This document shows positions 16,755 to 26,883 of a DNA stretch of 55,759 bases, piece by piece. Numbering within the stretch: the first letter of the stretch is position 1; every line of letters begins with the position of its first letter. Source of the stretch: an uncultured Pelagibacteraceae bacterium. Its GTDB lineage: Bacteria > Pseudomonadota > Alphaproteobacteria > Pelagibacterales > Pelagibacteraceae. A model generated the notes under the pieces. It did no database searches. It was not told the DNA's origin and worked only from the letters and a program-made list of their open reading frames with translations. The stretch lies in the NCBI GenBank assembly GCA_902599495.1, contig CACKFY010000002.1, positions 1 through 55,759 on the forward strand. Reading direction: 5' to 3'. The position numbers and the translations under genes are program-made.

Positions 16755-17546
16755 TTACTGGGTTATTTGAATTAATTTTCTCATTAATTCTTCAGGTTTG
16801 TCGGATTTTAAAAGTGATTCCCCAATCAGAAAATTTTTAATACCTGTTTTTTCGTAGATGTATTTTGCATCTTTTTCATTCTTTATTCCGCTTTCAGATA
16901 AAAGAGGTCCTTTATGTGCTTTAACTACCTCAAAAATTGAAATCGTATTATTAATAGAAACATCCAAAGTTTTTAAATTTCTATTGTTAATTCCAATCAA
17001 AGCTTGATCATATTTTAATGCCATCTCAGCCTCTTTCAGATCATGCACTTCTACTATAACAGAAAGATTATGTTTTAAAGCTTCTGAATATATTTCATCA
17101 GCTTGACTGCCATTTAGAGCAGCAATAATTATCAATATACAATCACTTCCAAAACTTTTAGCTAAAGGTATTTGATAAGGATCTATAAAAAAATCTTTTG
17201 CCAAAATAGGTATTTGAAACTTTTTTTTAATATCTCGAATATATTCTAACTTACCCAAAAAGTAATTTTCCTCTGTTAATACTGAAAGACATGTAGCACC
17301 GTTTTCAATATACATTTTTGCTATCTCTAAATGATTGAAATTATCAATAATAGTGCCTGCTGAAGGACTTGCTTTTTTTATTTCAGATATAATTGAAATA
17401 CCTTTATTTTTTTGAATTGCAGCTTTAAAATTATAAAAATTTTGATATTTAATGTTTTTTTCTAGCGCATCTAAAGATTTATCTTTTTTGATTAATTCTA
17501 AAGATTGTTTTTTATTGTTTACAATTTTTTCTAAAATATTTATCAT
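16755..17546 (-). CDS. trpC: Indole-3-glycerol phosphate synthase
   Basis: Closes the indole ring from CdRP in tryptophan synthesis. The 263-residue TIM barrel carries the active-site segments SEIKKASPSAGTI, LAKDFFIDPYQI (Lys and Asp/Phe of strand 3), ILIIAALN, IGINNRNLKT and SESGI. Length is usual for the monofunctional enzyme. The start overlaps the trpD stop by 1 bp. trpF, trpB and trpA are not in this window, which is normal for alphaproteobacteria, where trpFBA is a separate cluster. Confidence 0.96.
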   Translation of the reverse strand: MINILEKIVNNKKQSLELIKKDKSLDALEKNIKYQNFYNFKAAIQKNKGISIISEIKKASPSAGTIIDNFNHLEIAKMYIENGATCLSVLTEENYFLGKLEYIRDIKKKFQIPILAKDFFIDPYQIPLAKSFGSDCILIIIAALNGSQADEIYSEALKHNLSVIVEVHDLKEAEMALKYDQALIGINNRNLKTLDVSINNTISIFEVVKAHKGPLLSESGIKNEKDAKYIYEKTGIKNFLIGESLLKSDKPEELMRKLIQITQ

Positions 17547-18541
17547 TAATTAGATTGAATTTTAACTAAATGTTGAAACACTTTACCTGAATTTAAATGT
17601 TTCGTGGCACTTTCAAAAGCTTTTTTAAATTCAATTTCTTTACCAGAAACAATCAAACCTGCGGCAGCATTTAAAGCTACAGATTGAGAAAATTCATTAT
17701 TTTTTCCTTTATAAATATCAATAATTTTTTCAGAATTATATTCTGCATTTTTTCCTTTTAAATTTTCTCTGTTAGTAGAATTTAAGCCAAGATTTTTTGG
17801 ATCTATTGAAAATTGCGTTATACTATTGCCCTTTAGTTCTACCACATTTGTTTTTTCAAATGGCGAGATTTCGTCCATTCCATCTTCGCTATGCACGATA
17901 TACGCATGGACAACACCATTTTCTTTTAAAGCTTCCGCAAACGGTTTCATCCATTTTTTATCAAAAACTCCAATTACCTGTCTTTTTACTTGCGCAGGGC
18001 TACTCAAAGGGCCGATTAAATTAAATATTGTTTTTTTTCCCATCTTTTTTCTAGCAGGTCCTACATGTTTCATTGCAGAGTGATAATTTGGAGCAAACAT
18101 AAAAGCAAAATTGAGTTTTTTAATATTTTCTTCAACTTCTTTGGGGCTTAAATTGATTTTAATTTTTAAAGCTTGAAGCACATCCGCTGAACCACAATTT
18201 GATGAGACCGCCTTATTACCATGCTTAGCAACTCTTACACCCATACTTGCTAAAACTATAGCTGCAGCAGTTGAAATATTAAGTGAATTTTGACCATCAC
18301 CACCAGTGCCGCATGTATCTATAGTATTTTCATCTGTATTTACTTTGTTTGCTTTTTCTCTGAGCACGTAGATACCACCTGCGAGCTCTTCTTTTGTTTC
18401 TCCTTTTGCTAAAAGATTTTCTAAAATATCAATTATCGAACTTTCATCATGTTTTCCTTCCATAAGCTCTGAAAAAAGAATTTTGCTTTCTTCAAAAGAA
18501 AGGTTTTGACCTTTTTTTAACTTTTCTTTGATATTTGACAT
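17546..18541 (-). CDS. trpD: Anthranilate phosphoribosyltransferase
   Basis: Joins anthranilate and PRPP. The 331 residues show the N-terminal helical domain and the PRPP-binding glycine loop CGTGGDGQNSLNIST, then KHGNKAVSSNCGSADVL, the ARKKMGKKTIFNLIGPLSSP segment and the acidic metal motif SEDGMDEIS. Length is usual. It overlaps trpC by one base and is 1 bp from trpG, within a co-directional trpE-G-D-C run. Confidence 0.97.
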   Translation of the reverse strand: MSNIKEKLKKGQNLSFEESKILFSELMEGKHDESSIIDILENLLAKGETKEELAGGIYVLREKANKVNTDENTIDTCGTGGDGQNSLNISTAAAIVLASMGVRVAKHGNKAVSSNCGSADVLQALKIKINLSPKEVEENIKKLNFAFMFAPNYHSAMKHVGPARKKMGKKTIFNLIGPLSSPAQVKRQVIGVFDKKWMKPFAEALKENGVVHAYIVHSEDGMDEISPFEKTNVVELKGNSITQFSIDPKNLGLNSTNRENLKGKNAEYNSEKIIDIYKGKNNEFSQSVALNAAAGLIVSGKEIEFKKAFESATKHLNSGKVFQHLVKIQSN

Positions 18542-18542
18542 T

Positions 18543-19109
18543 TCAATTTTTTATAAAATTTTCAATTAATTTCATTCCTACCTTAGTATTAATACTCTCA
18601 GGATGAAATTGAAAGCCGTGAATATTGTAGTATTTATGCATCAGACCCATAATAGTCTTATTTTTTGTCTCAGCAGTAATTACTAGGTTTTTTGACAGTC
18701 TTTTGCGATCAACTACCAAACTATGGTATCTAGTGGCTTCAAAATTATTTTTTATATTTTTAAACAATCCTTTTCTTAAGTGTTTTATTTTACTTGTTTT
18801 CCCGTGCATTAATTTATTTGCATTTACTATCTTTCCACCAAAAGCTTGCCCAATTACTTGATGACCTAAACATACACCGAGAATTGGAATTTTTTTGTAA
18901 ACATCTTTTACGATTTTAAGACAGTTTCCGGCCTGATTTGGATTGCCAGGACCTGGCGATATAACTATTTTTTTATATTTTTTTTTTAAAATAGCTTTAC
19001 TATTTATTTTGTCGTTTCTAACTACGTCTACGTTTTTATTAAATTTAGAAATATAATGATATAAATTGTAAGTAAAACTATCGTAATTATCTATTAATAA
19101 AATTTTCAT
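18543..19109 (-). CDS. trpG: Anthranilate synthase glutamine amidotransferase component
   Basis: Class I glutaminase subunit that feeds ammonia to TrpE. The 188 residues have the conserved SPGPGNP oxyanion segment (51-57), nucleophile Cys80 in GVCLGHQVIGQAFGG, and the His169/Glu171 pair in FQFHPESI. It directly abuts trpE (no gap). Such subunits can also serve PabB in folate synthesis; whether this one does cannot be told from here. Confidence 0.96.
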   Translation of the reverse strand: MKILLIDNYDSFTYNLYHYISKFNKNVDVVRNDKINSKAILKKKYKKIVISPGPGNPNQAGNCLKIVKDVYKKIPILGVCLGHQVIGQAFGGKIVNANKLMHGKTSKIKHLRKGLFKNIKNNFEATRYHSLVVDRKRLSKNLVITAETKNKTIMGLMHKYYNIHGFQFHPESINTKVGMKLIENFIKN

Positions 19110-20567
19110 TTAATCAACAGCTCTCATTAATGCTTTTGCTTTATTTACAGTTTCGGCAAATTCTTTTTCTGGTTTACTATCAGCAACAATACCTGCTCCA
19201 GCTTGTACAAAAAATTTATTATTTTTAATTAAAGCTGTTCTTAAAGCTATACATGTATCAAATTCATTATTTGGTGTAAAATACCCAATGCCTCCGGCAT
19301 ATAAATTTCTTCTATTTTTTTCTAATTCATCAATAATTTCCATAGCTCTTATTTTTGGTGCTCCACTTACAGTTCCAGCAGGAAAACCGGCTAATAATGC
19401 CTCAAATGAAGAAACTTTTTTATTAAACTTGCCGACAACGTTTGAAACAATGTGCATTACATGAGAATACTTTTCTACTTTAAAACTCTCTGTAACCCTA
19501 ACACTATTTATTTTTGAAACTTTACCAACATCATTCCTACCTAAATCTAATAACATTAAGTGTTCTGCTAACTCCTTCTTGTCTTTAATTAAATCGTTTT
19601 TGAATTTTTTGTCTTGATTTATATTTTTTCCTCTAGGCCTTGTACCTGCTATTGGTCTAACTGTAATGAAGTCATTTCTTAATCTTACTAAAATTTCAGG
19701 ACTACTACCTAAAATTTTAAAGTCGTCAAAGTTAAAATAAAACATAAAAGGAGACGGGTTGGACTCCCTTAAGTAATTATAAATTTCGATAGGTTTCTTT
19801 TCAAATTTTCGTTCAAATCTTTGACTTAATACTACCTGAAAAATATCCCCTTTTTTAATATAAGCTTTTGCCTTAAGAACTTTATTTTTAAATTGTTTTT
19901 TCGTCATATTCGATTTGACTTTATTTTTGTTAATTTTAAAAGTCAGTTTCTTAGGTAAATTAATTTCACCGTAAAAATTAAGTATTTTAAATTCTTTTTT
20001 TATAGTGTCGTATTCTTCAAAATAATTTAAAATTTTACTATCAGAAAAAACGTTACATAAATAAAAAATTTTCTTTTTTAAATTATCGTAAATTATTAAA
20101 TTTTTTGGCCTTAGTATTCTTACATCAGGTATTTTAAGATCATCTTTACAACGATCGGGGATTTTCTCGATATATCTTATAATATCGTAAGAGAAATAAC
20201 CTACTAACATTGAAGACATTGAGGGTATTTTTTTTGGTAAATTAATTTTAAAATTTTTTGTTAAATCATTTATATATTTCAAAGAGTTTACCTTTAAGTT
20301 TTTAATCTTAGAATTATTATAAATTTTTAAATTATTTTTTTTAAAATCCCAAATTTTATCTGGATTGTAACCTATGATAGTGTATCTACCTCTATTTTTT
20401 CCCTTTTCTACAGACTCGAATATAAAACTATTTTTCTTAGATAAAATTAAGTTAAATATATTCTCAACTTTTTTATAATTCAAACATTTTTCTTCAACGA
20501 AAAGTATCTGACTCTTTTTTTTTTTATGGTTTTTTTTAAAATTTTCAAAACTTACGTTTATTTTCAT
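19110..20567 (-). CDS. trpE: Anthranilate synthase component I
   Basis: Chorismate to anthranilate, the committed step of tryptophan synthesis. The 485 residues include the N-terminal SFIFESVEKGKNRGRY region, which aligns with the LLES feedback site (Leu-Leu replaced by Ile-Phe). The catalytic domain has SNPSPFMFYFNFDDF, TVRPIAGTRPRG, LLDLGRNDVG and FPAGTVSGAPKIRAMEIIDE. Length is usual. It overlaps ppiD by 1 bp, so it is co-transcribed with the chaperone gene. No trp leader peptide or attenuator was seen upstream; the operon seems to start at ppiD. Confidence 0.96.
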   Translation of the reverse strand: MKINVSFENFKKNHKKKKSQILFVEEKCLNYKKVENIFNLILSKKNSFIFESVEKGKNRGRYTIIGYNPDKIWDFKKNNLKIYNNSKIKNLKVNSLKYINDLTKNFKINLPKKIPSMSSMLVGYFSYDIIRYIEKIPDRCKDDLKIPDVRILRPKNLIIYDNLKKKIFYLCNVFSDSKILNYFEEYDTIKKEFKILNFYGEINLPKKLTFKINKNKVKSNMTKKQFKNKVLKAKAYIKKGDIFQVVLSQRFERKFEKKPIEIYNYLRESNPSPFMFYFNFDDFKILGSSPEILVRLRNDFITVRPIAGTRPRGKNINQDKKFKNDLIKDKKELAEHLMLLDLGRNDVGKVSKINSVRVTESFKVEKYSHVMHIVSNVVGKFNKKVSSFEALLAGFPAGTVSGAPKIRAMEIIDELEKNRRNLYAGGIGYFTPNNEFDTCIALRTALIKNNKFFVQAGAGIVADSKPEKEFAETVNKAKALMRAVD

Positions 20568-22018
20568 TAAAATGAATTTTTTATACGGTTCAAAGTTTTA
20601 TTATTTATTTCGACATTATACTTTCTATTTAAGCCTAGGTCATAGATATTGTAGATTGAGTTAGCAAGATTCAGTTTTGCTTTTAATTTAAAATTTTCAT
20701 AATCTTTATTTTTTTTTTTTATCGTTGGTAGTTTAGTCTCTTTTGTATATATAATAAAATTATCTTTAAGCATATTATCAGTAATTAAATTAATTGATTT
20801 ATCATCTGTTTCAAATATTCTTTTAACAACACCAGAACTAAATGTACTGTTATCTTCTAGATTATTTAAAGTTATCGAATCAACACTAAGATTATTTTCT
20901 TTTGCAAAAATTTCCATATTTGATTTTGTAAATTTTTTATCAGTAATATCTTTTGCCAATTTACTGTTTTCTGTGATTTTATTTTCTATGTTAATCTGAG
21001 CTTTGATAGAATCTCTGACTTCTTTACTGTTTTTATCTTTTTGAATAAGTGTTTTTTTTGTTAGTTCAACTATAAAATATTTTTTATCAAGGTTAATAAA
21101 TTCAACAATATTTTGCTGTTTAATTTTAAAAAATCGATTTATGATTTTTTCATTTAATCTTGAACTAATTTTTTTATCTATATTTTTATTTTTTTTATTT
21201 ACAAGTCCTGTATTATTAATATTTAAATTATAAGCTGAAGCCAATTTATTAAATTCAACATTATCTAAAACTTCATTTTCGATTAGGTTAATTTTGTTAA
21301 AAAAGCTCTCATTATATTCATTTTCTCCAATTATATTTAAAGGAGTTAATTCTGCATATTTAAAATCTTTAAAATCTTCAGTGTAAAATTCTTTATTTTT
21401 ATTGAAAACCTCCTCAATTTTTTTTTCTGAGATTGGTTTGTTATATAAATTTTTTAAATTAATAAATTCTATTTTTTTTGTTTGATTTTCTTTATTGAAC
21501 TCATGTTGAACTAGAAAATGAGGAATTTCAATTCCTCCAGATAAAAAGTTTAATAACTGCCGTTTTTTTTCTTGCTCAGCCATATTACTTTCAAACAAAG
21601 CAGCGCTCAAGCCACTAGCAATTAAAAATTTTTCATATTCTGTTCTTGAAAATTTATTCTCTTTAAAAAAAGTTTTGTCATTTATGATCAATTCTTTTAG
21701 AGATGAGTCCTCAAGAACAACGTCTAAATCCTCTAATTCTAAAATAAGAACTTTTTTACCGATATATTCAGACAGAATTTTTTCAGCTAAGTCAGTTTTT
21801 GGTAAATCTTTACGTTCTTGATCGCTCAAATTTAAAATATTTAAATAATTTATAAAATCGCGGGTACTTATTTTTTCTGAGTCTATCTTTGCAACTACAT
21901 TTTGACTTCCTCCACTAAATACATCACCCATTCCCCAAAATAAAAAGGGTAATATAATTATGCCCACAAGGACTTTGAAAAAGAAAGTTTTTGAATATTT
22001 TTTAATTGAATTTAACAT
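20567..22018 (-). CDS. ppiD: PpiD/SurA-type membrane-anchored periplasmic folding factor
   Basis: The 483 residues start with a short cytoplasmic part, one membrane anchor (about 16-32: KVLVGIIILPFLFWGMGDVF) and the SurA-like N-terminal chaperone domain (KIDSEKISTRDFINYLNIL, EYIGKKVLILELEDLDV). The central part, where PpiD has a parvulin domain, is Lys/Asn-rich and shows no clear rotamase motif, so it may be a holdase only. It is shorter than E. coli PpiD (623). Linkage to trpE is usual in alphaproteobacteria. Divergent from tpiA across a 64-bp AT-only-like gap that must hold both promoters. Confidence 0.82.
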   Translation of the reverse strand: MLNSIKKYSKTFFFKVLVGIIILPFLFWGMGDVFSGGSQNVVAKIDSEKISTRDFINYLNILNLSDQERKDLPKTDLAEKILSEYIGKKVLILELEDLDVVLEDSSLKELIINDKTFFKENKFSRTEYEKFLIASGLSAALFESNMAEQEKKRQLLNFLSGGIEIPHFLVQHEFNKENQTKKIEFINLKNLYNKPISEKKIEEVFNKNKEFYTEDFKDFKYAELTPLNIIGENEYNESFFNKINLIENEVLDNVEFNKLASAYNLNINNTGLVNKKNKNIDKKISSRLNEKIINRFFKIKQQNIVEFINLDKKYFIVELTKKTLIQKDKNSKEVRDSIKAQINIENKITENSKLAKDITDKKFTKSNMEIFAKENNLSVDSITLNNLEDNSTFSSGVVKRIFETDDKSINLITDNMLKDNFIIYTKETKLPTIKKKNKDYENFKLKAKLNLANSIYNIYDLGLNRKYNVEINNKTLNRIKNSF

Positions 22019-22082
22019 ATTATTATTTTAAATAATTAATAAATTATTAATTCAGATAGATCAAACTCAATATAAAAAAATA

Positions 22083-22826
22083 ATGAAATATTTTATTGGA
22101 AATTGGAAAATGTTTGGAATTCCCAAGTCTATTAGTATTTTAAAAAAAATTAACTCATTTTACTCAATTGACAAAAATCGAAACAAATACAAAGTAATCT
22201 TTACTCCACCATTTACACTTTTAGAGTCATATTCTCAGTTTTTTAAAAATAAATATTTATCTATAGGTTCACAAAACTGTTATCAAAAAGATCAATTTTC
22301 ATCCAATACTGCCGCAATAAGTTCTTACATGATAAAAAAAGTAGGAGCGGAATATACTCTTATTGGCCATTCAGATAATAGAGCTGAGGGAGATACAGAT
22401 GTTATTCTTAAAAATAAAATCAAATTTGCCTTAAAAAATAATTTAAAAGTTATCTTTTGTATTGGAGAAAACAAATTAGAAAAAAGAAAAAATAAAACTT
22501 TTCGTGTTTTGAAAAAACAATTAAAAAAAGCTTTAGAGAGGAAATTTAATAAAAAAAAAATAATTGTAGCTTATGAACCAATTTGGTCTATAGGCACAGG
22601 CAGAACACCTAAAGCTAAAGAACTCAATAAGACAATCAAATTTATCAAGAAAGTCTTAAAAAATATTTTTAAGCAGAATAGTCCAGCGGTCCTTTACGGA
22701 GGATCAGTTGATGAGGTCAACGTTAAAAAGTTTAAAGAAATTGATGAAATTGATGGTTTTTTAATTGGTGGAGCTTCAAAATCATCCAAAAAATTTATTG
22801 ATATAATAAAGAATTACTATAGATAA
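22083..22826 (+). CDS. tpiA: Triosephosphate isomerase
   Basis: Interconverts DHAP and GAP in glycolysis and gluconeogenesis. The 247-residue TIM barrel has Asn7 and Lys9 (GNWKM), His96 and Glu165 (VAYEPIWSIGTGRTP), plus the phosphate loops YGGSVDEVNV and LIGGASKSSK. The family signature GHSERR reads GHSDNR (Asp98 in place of the conserved Glu), with a shorter following segment, and the TGE element of the dimer interface reads NTAA. It should still be active, since all catalytic residues except the conserved Glu are present. First gene of tpiA-secG-pyrG-kdsA-eno. Confidence 0.93.
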   Translation: MKYFIGNWKMFGIPKSISILKKINSFYSIDKNRNKYKVIFTPPFTLLESYSQFFKNKYLSIGSQNCYQKDQFSSNTAAISSYMIKKVGAEYTLIGHSDNRAEGDTDVILKNKIKFALKNNLKVIFCIGENKLEKRKNKTFRVLKKQLKKALERKFNKKKIIVAYEPIWSIGTGRTPKAKELNKTIKFIKKVLKNIFKQNSPAVLYGGSVDEVNVKKFKEIDEIDGFLIGGASKSSKKFIDIIKNYYR

Positions 22827-22831
22827 GCATC

Positions 22832-23134
22832 ATGGAAAATATAATTGTAGTAATAAATATTATATTGGCGATCATCTTGGTAATAGTAGTTTTACTTCAA
22901 AGATCTGAGGGTGGTGCACTTGGACTTGGTGTTTCACAAGATAATTTCACGTCATCCAGATCAGTAGGCACTTTTTTAACAAAACTAACTGCCATAGTTG
23001 CAACTTTATTCATAATTTGTAGTATTTCGTTAGTGGCAATCAATAGAGATGAAATTAGAAAAACACAATCAGTTTTAGAGCTTGAAGAAAATCAAGACTC
23101 AGATTTGCCTCAAATTCCAGAATCAAATAAATAA
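22832..23134 (+). CDS. secG: Preprotein translocase subunit SecG
   Basis: Accessory subunit of the SecYEG channel. The 100 residues hold two membrane helices (about 3-21 and 52-72) separated by the conserved loop LLQRSEGGALGLGVSQDNFTS, which is diagnostic. The acidic C-terminal tail is poorly conserved. It begins 5 bp after tpiA, and tpiA-secG is a widely conserved pair. Confidence 0.95.
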   Translation: MENIIVVINIILAIILVIVVLLQRSEGGALGLGVSQDNFTSSRSVGTFLTKLTAIVATLFIICSISLVAINRDEIRKTQSVLELEENQDSDLPQIPESNK

Positions 23135-23174
23135 ATCTTTTTTTTTAGACAAAATTAAAGTATAACATACTTCC

Positions 23175-24797
23175 ATGGCGCGATACATATTCGTAACTGG
23201 CGGCGTGGTTTCATCTTTAGGAAAAGGATTATCATCTGCATCTTTAGCATATTTATTACAATCAAGAGGGTACAAAGTTAGAATCAGAAAACTTGATCCA
23301 TATTTAAATGTTGATCCAGGAACAATGAGTCCATTTCAACATGGAGAAGTTTATGTAACAAATGATGGTGCCGAAACAGATTTAGATTTGGGTCATTATG
23401 AAAGATTTTCGGGTATTACAGCAAAACAATCAGACAATATAACTACAGGAAAAATTTATAGTGATGTATTAAAAAGAGAAAGACAAGGAAAATATTTAGG
23501 TAAAACTGTTCAAGTTATTCCACATATTACAAATAGAATAAAAGAATTTATCAAAAATGATGTTGTAAAAGAGGACTTCGTAATTTGTGAAATAGGAGGT
23601 ACAGTTGGTGATATTGAGAGTTTGCCCTTTTTAGAGGCTATTAGACAATTTTCAAACGAGATTGGAAGAAACAATACTTTGTTCATTCACCTCACATTAG
23701 TTCCATATATGAAAGCATCGGATGAAATAAAAACAAAACCAACTCAACATTCAGTTAAAGAGCTAAGAAGTATTGGTATTCAGCCGGATATTATAATTTG
23801 TAGATCTGAAAGAACTATACCTATTGACCAAAGAAAAAAAATTTCTTTATTCTGCAATGTAGATATTGAAGATGTCATAGAGACAGTTGATGTTAAAACA
23901 ATATATGAGGCTCCAATAAGCTTTAATAAAGAAAAATTAGATAAAAGAGTATTAAAATTTTTCAAAATTCAATCTAAAAAAAAAGCAAATCTTAACCCTT
24001 GGAAAAAAATTACCAAATTAGTCTTAAATTCAAGAGATCAAGTAAATATTGCTGTAATTGGAAAATACGTTGAACTAAAAGATGCTTATAAATCTTTGGA
24101 TGAAGCATTAACTCATGGAGGGATAGCAAATAACTTAAAGGTAAATCTTAGAAGAATAGAGTCGGATCATTTAAATCCAAAACAAATTAAACAAAAACTA
24201 AATAGTGTTTCTGGCATTCTTATACCTGGAGGGTTTGGTAAGCGAGGCACCGAAGGTAAAATAGCAGCTATTAATTATGCAAGAATAAATAAAATTCCTT
24301 TTTTTGGAATATGTTTTGGGATGCAAATGGCTATTATAGAGTTTGCAAGAAATAAACTTAATATTAAAAAAGCTACCTCAAGTGAATTTGGACCTTCTAA
24401 AGCTTCTGTAGTGGGTTTAATGAGTGAATGGTCAAAAGATGGTCAAATAATCAAAGGTACTGATAAAAATTTAGGAGGCACTATGAGATTAGGCAGTTAC
24501 GAAGCTAGACTAAAAAAAGACACAAAAATAAGTAAAATATATAAAACTTTAAAAATTGAAGAAAGACATCGACATAGATATGAAGTTAACATTAATTTTA
24601 AAGAAAAATTTGAAAATAAAGGAATGATTTTTTCAGGTTTATCACCAGACAAAAAGTTACCAGAAACAATTGAGCTAAAGGATCATCCATGGTTTATTGG
24701 AGTTCAGTTTCATCCAGAATTTAAATCTAGACCTTTAGTACCACATCCTCTATTCTCATCGTTTATAAAGGCAGCAAAAATCAATTCGAAAAAATGA
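23175..24797 (+). CDS. pyrG: CTP synthase
   Basis: Makes CTP from UTP, ATP and glutamine. The 540 residues start with [20 protein letters not shown] (synthetase P-loop). [26 protein letters not shown] and the ITNRIKEFI segment follow. The C-terminal glutaminase domain has the Cys nucleophile in [11 protein letters not shown] and His/Glu in [11 protein letters not shown]. Length is standard. It follows secG after a 40-bp gap and overlaps kdsA by 4 bp. It is the only pyrimidine nucleotide gene here; UMP kinase (pyrH) is not in the window. Confidence 0.98.
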   Translation: MARYIFVTGGVVSSLGKGLSSASLAYLLQSRGYKVRIRKLDPYLNVDPGTMSPFQHGEVYVTNDGAETDLDLGHYERFSGITAKQSDNITTGKIYSDVLKRERQGKYLGKTVQVIPHITNRIKEFIKNDVVKEDFVICEIGGTVGDIESLPFLEAIRQFSNEIGRNNTLFIHLTLVPYMKASDEIKTKPTQHSVKELRSIGIQPDIIICRSERTIPIDQRKKISLFCNVDIEDVIETVDVKTIYEAPISFNKEKLDKRVLKFFKIQSKKKANLNPWKKITKLVLNSRDQVNIAVIGKYVELKDAYKSLDEALTHGGIANNLKVNLRRIESDHLNPKQIKQKLNSVSGILIPGGFGKRGTEGKIAAINYARINKIPFFGICFGMQMAIIEFARNKLNIKKATSSEFGPSKASVVGLMSEWSKDGQIIKGTDKNLGGTMRLGSYEARLKKDTKISKIYKTLKIEERHRHRYEVNINFKEKFENKGMIFSGLSPDKKLPETIELKDHPWFIGVQFHPEFKSRPLVPHPLFSSFIKAAKINSKK

Positions 24798-25615
24798 TAA
24801 ATCAAAAAGTGAAATGCAATAATTTTGAAATAGGAAATGATAAACCTTTTACTTTAATAGCTGGCCCATGTCAGCTCGAAAATGAGAAGCATGCTATAAA
24901 GATGTCAACTGAACTAAAAAAAATTACTAGCGAACTAGGCATTAATCTTATTTACAAAACATCATTTGATAAAGCTAACAGAACAAGTCTTTCAGGTAAA
25001 AGGGGATTAGGTTTAGATAAATCTCTTCCGATTTTTGACAAAATAAAAAAAGAAGTCGGTGTCCCAATTTTAACCGATGTACATACAGCGGAACAATGTT
25101 CTGTAGTTGCAAAACATGTAGATGTCTTACAAATTCCAGCTTTTTTATGTAGACAAACGGATTTATTAATAGCTGCAGCAAAAACAGGAAAAATAATTAA
25201 TGTTAAAAAAGGACAATTTTTAGCTCCTTGGGATATAAAAAATGTCATAAAAAAAATAGAAGATTCAGGAAACAAAAATATTCTTGTAACAGAGAGGGGA
25301 GCGAGTTTTGGATACAACACTCTTGTTTCTGATATGAGATCTTTGCCCATAATCGCAAAATTTGGATTCCCCGTAGTATTTGATGCAACACATTCGGTTC
25401 AACAACCTGGTGGGATGGGAGAGAAAAGTGGTGGTCAAAGAGAATTCGTTCCTCACCTTGCTCGAGCTGCGATAGCAGTCGGTGTAGGTGCAATATTTAT
25501 TGAAACACACGAGGATCCAGATAATGCACCATCGGATGGACCTAATATGGTTCCATTAAATGAATTGAAAGATTTATTAAAAAAATTAATTAAAATCGAC
25601 GAACTAGTAAAATAA
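24794..25615 (+). CDS. kdsA: 3-deoxy-D-manno-octulosonate 8-phosphate synthase
   Basis: Condenses phosphoenolpyruvate and arabinose 5-phosphate to Kdo-8-phosphate, the precursor of the inner LPS core. The 273 residues carry [50 protein letters not shown] and the C-terminal [18 protein letters not shown]. Length is usual. It sits between pyrG (4-bp overlap) and eno (2-bp gap) as in other alphaproteobacteria. With the Lpx genes it shows that this cell makes a Kdo-lipid A type LPS. Confidence 0.97.
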   Translation: MINQKVKCNNFEIGNDKPFTLIAGPCQLENEKHAIKMSTELKKITSELGINLIYKTSFDKANRTSLSGKRGLGLDKSLPIFDKIKKEVGVPILTDVHTAEQCSVVAKHVDVLQIPAFLCRQTDLLIAAAKTGKIINVKKGQFLAPWDIKNVIKKIEDSGNKNILVTERGASFGYNTLVSDMRSLPIIAKFGFPVVFDATHSVQQPGGMGEKSGGQREFVPHLARAAIAVGVGAIFIETHEDPDNAPSDGPNMVPLNELKDLLKKLIKIDELVK

Positions 25616-25617
25616 AG

Positions 25618-26880
25618 ATGTCAATAATTCAAAGTATAAAAGGCAGACAGGTCTTTGATAGTAGAGGCAACCCAACTGTTGAAGCAGAGATAATTTTACA
25701 GAACGGCTCAGTTGGAACATCAATAGTTCCGTCCGGTGCATCAACCGGTAAACATGAGGCACATGAGCTTAGAGATAAAAATAGTGATTATTTAAACAAA
25801 AGTGTATTTGATGCAGTAAATAATATAAATACTAAAATTTCAAAAGCACTTATAAATAAAGTTTCAACGCATCAAAGTAAAATAGATGAAATTTTAATTA
25901 ATTTAGACGGGACAGAAAATAAATCAAAAATCGGCGCTAATGCCATATTAGCAGTATCAATAGCAAATTTAAAAGCTGCAGCCAAATTTTCAAAAAGGGA
26001 AATATATAGATATATAAATAACGGTGGTATGAACAATATTAATTATGGAGAAAAATTAAAAAGTATTGAAGCAACTAAACCTGTTTTTAATATGCCTTAT
26101 CCTTTGATGAATATTATCAATGGAGGAGCTCATGCAAACAATTCACTAGAAATCCAAGAATTTATGATCAGACCAGATGGAGCAAAAAGTTTTAAAGAAT
26201 GTATGCAAATGTCTTTTTTAGTTATTCAAAATTTAAAAAAATACTTAGAGGGAAAAAAGATTTCTACGAGCGTAGGTGATGAAGGTGGTTTCGCACCCTC
26301 ATTAGACTCCGATGAAGAAGCTATAGAAATAATCATGAAGTCAATATCCTCTGCAGGGCTCAGACCAGGAAAAGATATATCGATTTGTTTAGATGTAGCT
26401 GCCAACGAGTTAAATGAGCCAAAAAATGTTGAATACTTTTTAGATTTAACTAAAAAATATCCGATAAAATCCATAGAAGATCCATTTGCAGAAGATGATT
26501 GGGATAATTGGAAAAAGTTAACTCAAAAAATCAAATGTCAAATTGTTGGTGATGATTTATTTGTAACAAATAAAAAAAGGTTAGAAAAAGGGATTAAAGA
26601 AAAATCAGCAAATTCCATCTTAATTAAACCTAATCAAATAGGGACAATAAGTGAAACTCTTGAATCAATAAGTCTTGCTAAAAGTAATAATCTTGCGACT
26701 ATCATCTCGCATAGATCAGGCGACTCAGAAGATACTTTTATTGCTGATTTGGCTGTTGCCACAATGTCTTCCCAGATTAAAACTGGATCGCTGGCAAGAT
26801 CAGAAAGAGTAGCTAAATACAACAGATTATTGCGTATTGAAGAAGAACTTGGCAATCAAGTTAAAATGGCTAAAATCTAG
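25618..26880 (+). CDS. eno: Enolase
   Basis: 2-phosphoglycerate to phosphoenolpyruvate. The 420 residues show RGNPTVEAEI, SGASTGKHEAHELRD, IINGGAHANNSLEIQEFMI, SVGDEGGFAPS, the metal ligands in LDVAANE and SIEDPFAEDDW, the catalytic Lys in LIKPNQIGT, and HRSGDSEDTFIADLAV. Length is usual. It starts 2 bp after kdsA, and its PEP product is also the KdsA substrate. Confidence 0.98.
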   Translation: MSIIQSIKGRQVFDSRGNPTVEAEIILQNGSVGTSIVPSGASTGKHEAHELRDKNSDYLNKSVFDAVNNINTKISKALINKVSTHQSKIDEILINLDGTENKSKIGANAILAVSIANLKAAAKFSKREIYRYINNGGMNNINYGEKLKSIEATKPVFNMPYPLMNIINGGAHANNSLEIQEFMIRPDGAKSFKECMQMSFLVIQNLKKYLEGKKISTSVGDEGGFAPSLDSDEEAIEIIMKSISSAGLRPGKDISICLDVAANELNEPKNVEYFLDLTKKYPIKSIEDPFAEDDWDNWKKLTQKIKCQIVGDDLFVTNKKRLEKGIKEKSANSILIKPNQIGTISETLESISLAKSNNLATIISHRSGDSEDTFIADLAVATMSSQIKTGSLARSERVAKYNRLLRIEEELGNQVKMAKI

Positions 26881-26883
26881 TTG

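Noticed and set aside
17797-18083. Two overlapping + strand frames inside trpD
   Set aside because: They lie wholly antisense to an intact, well-conserved trpD, have no homology I recognise and no ribosome-binding site.
22019-22082. Near-palindrome in the ppiD-tpiA gap as an operator
   Set aside because: The gap is almost only A and T; an imperfect A/T palindrome there is expected by chance and matches no known operator.
23135-23174. Separate promoter or terminator between secG and pyrG
   Set aside because: There is a T-run but no hairpin, and the visible -35/-10-like boxes are only 9 bp apart, so neither element is supported.
24952-25510. Several - strand frames inside kdsA
   Set aside because: They are shadows of the kdsA coding frame; multiple mutually overlapping frames with low-complexity products are not genes.
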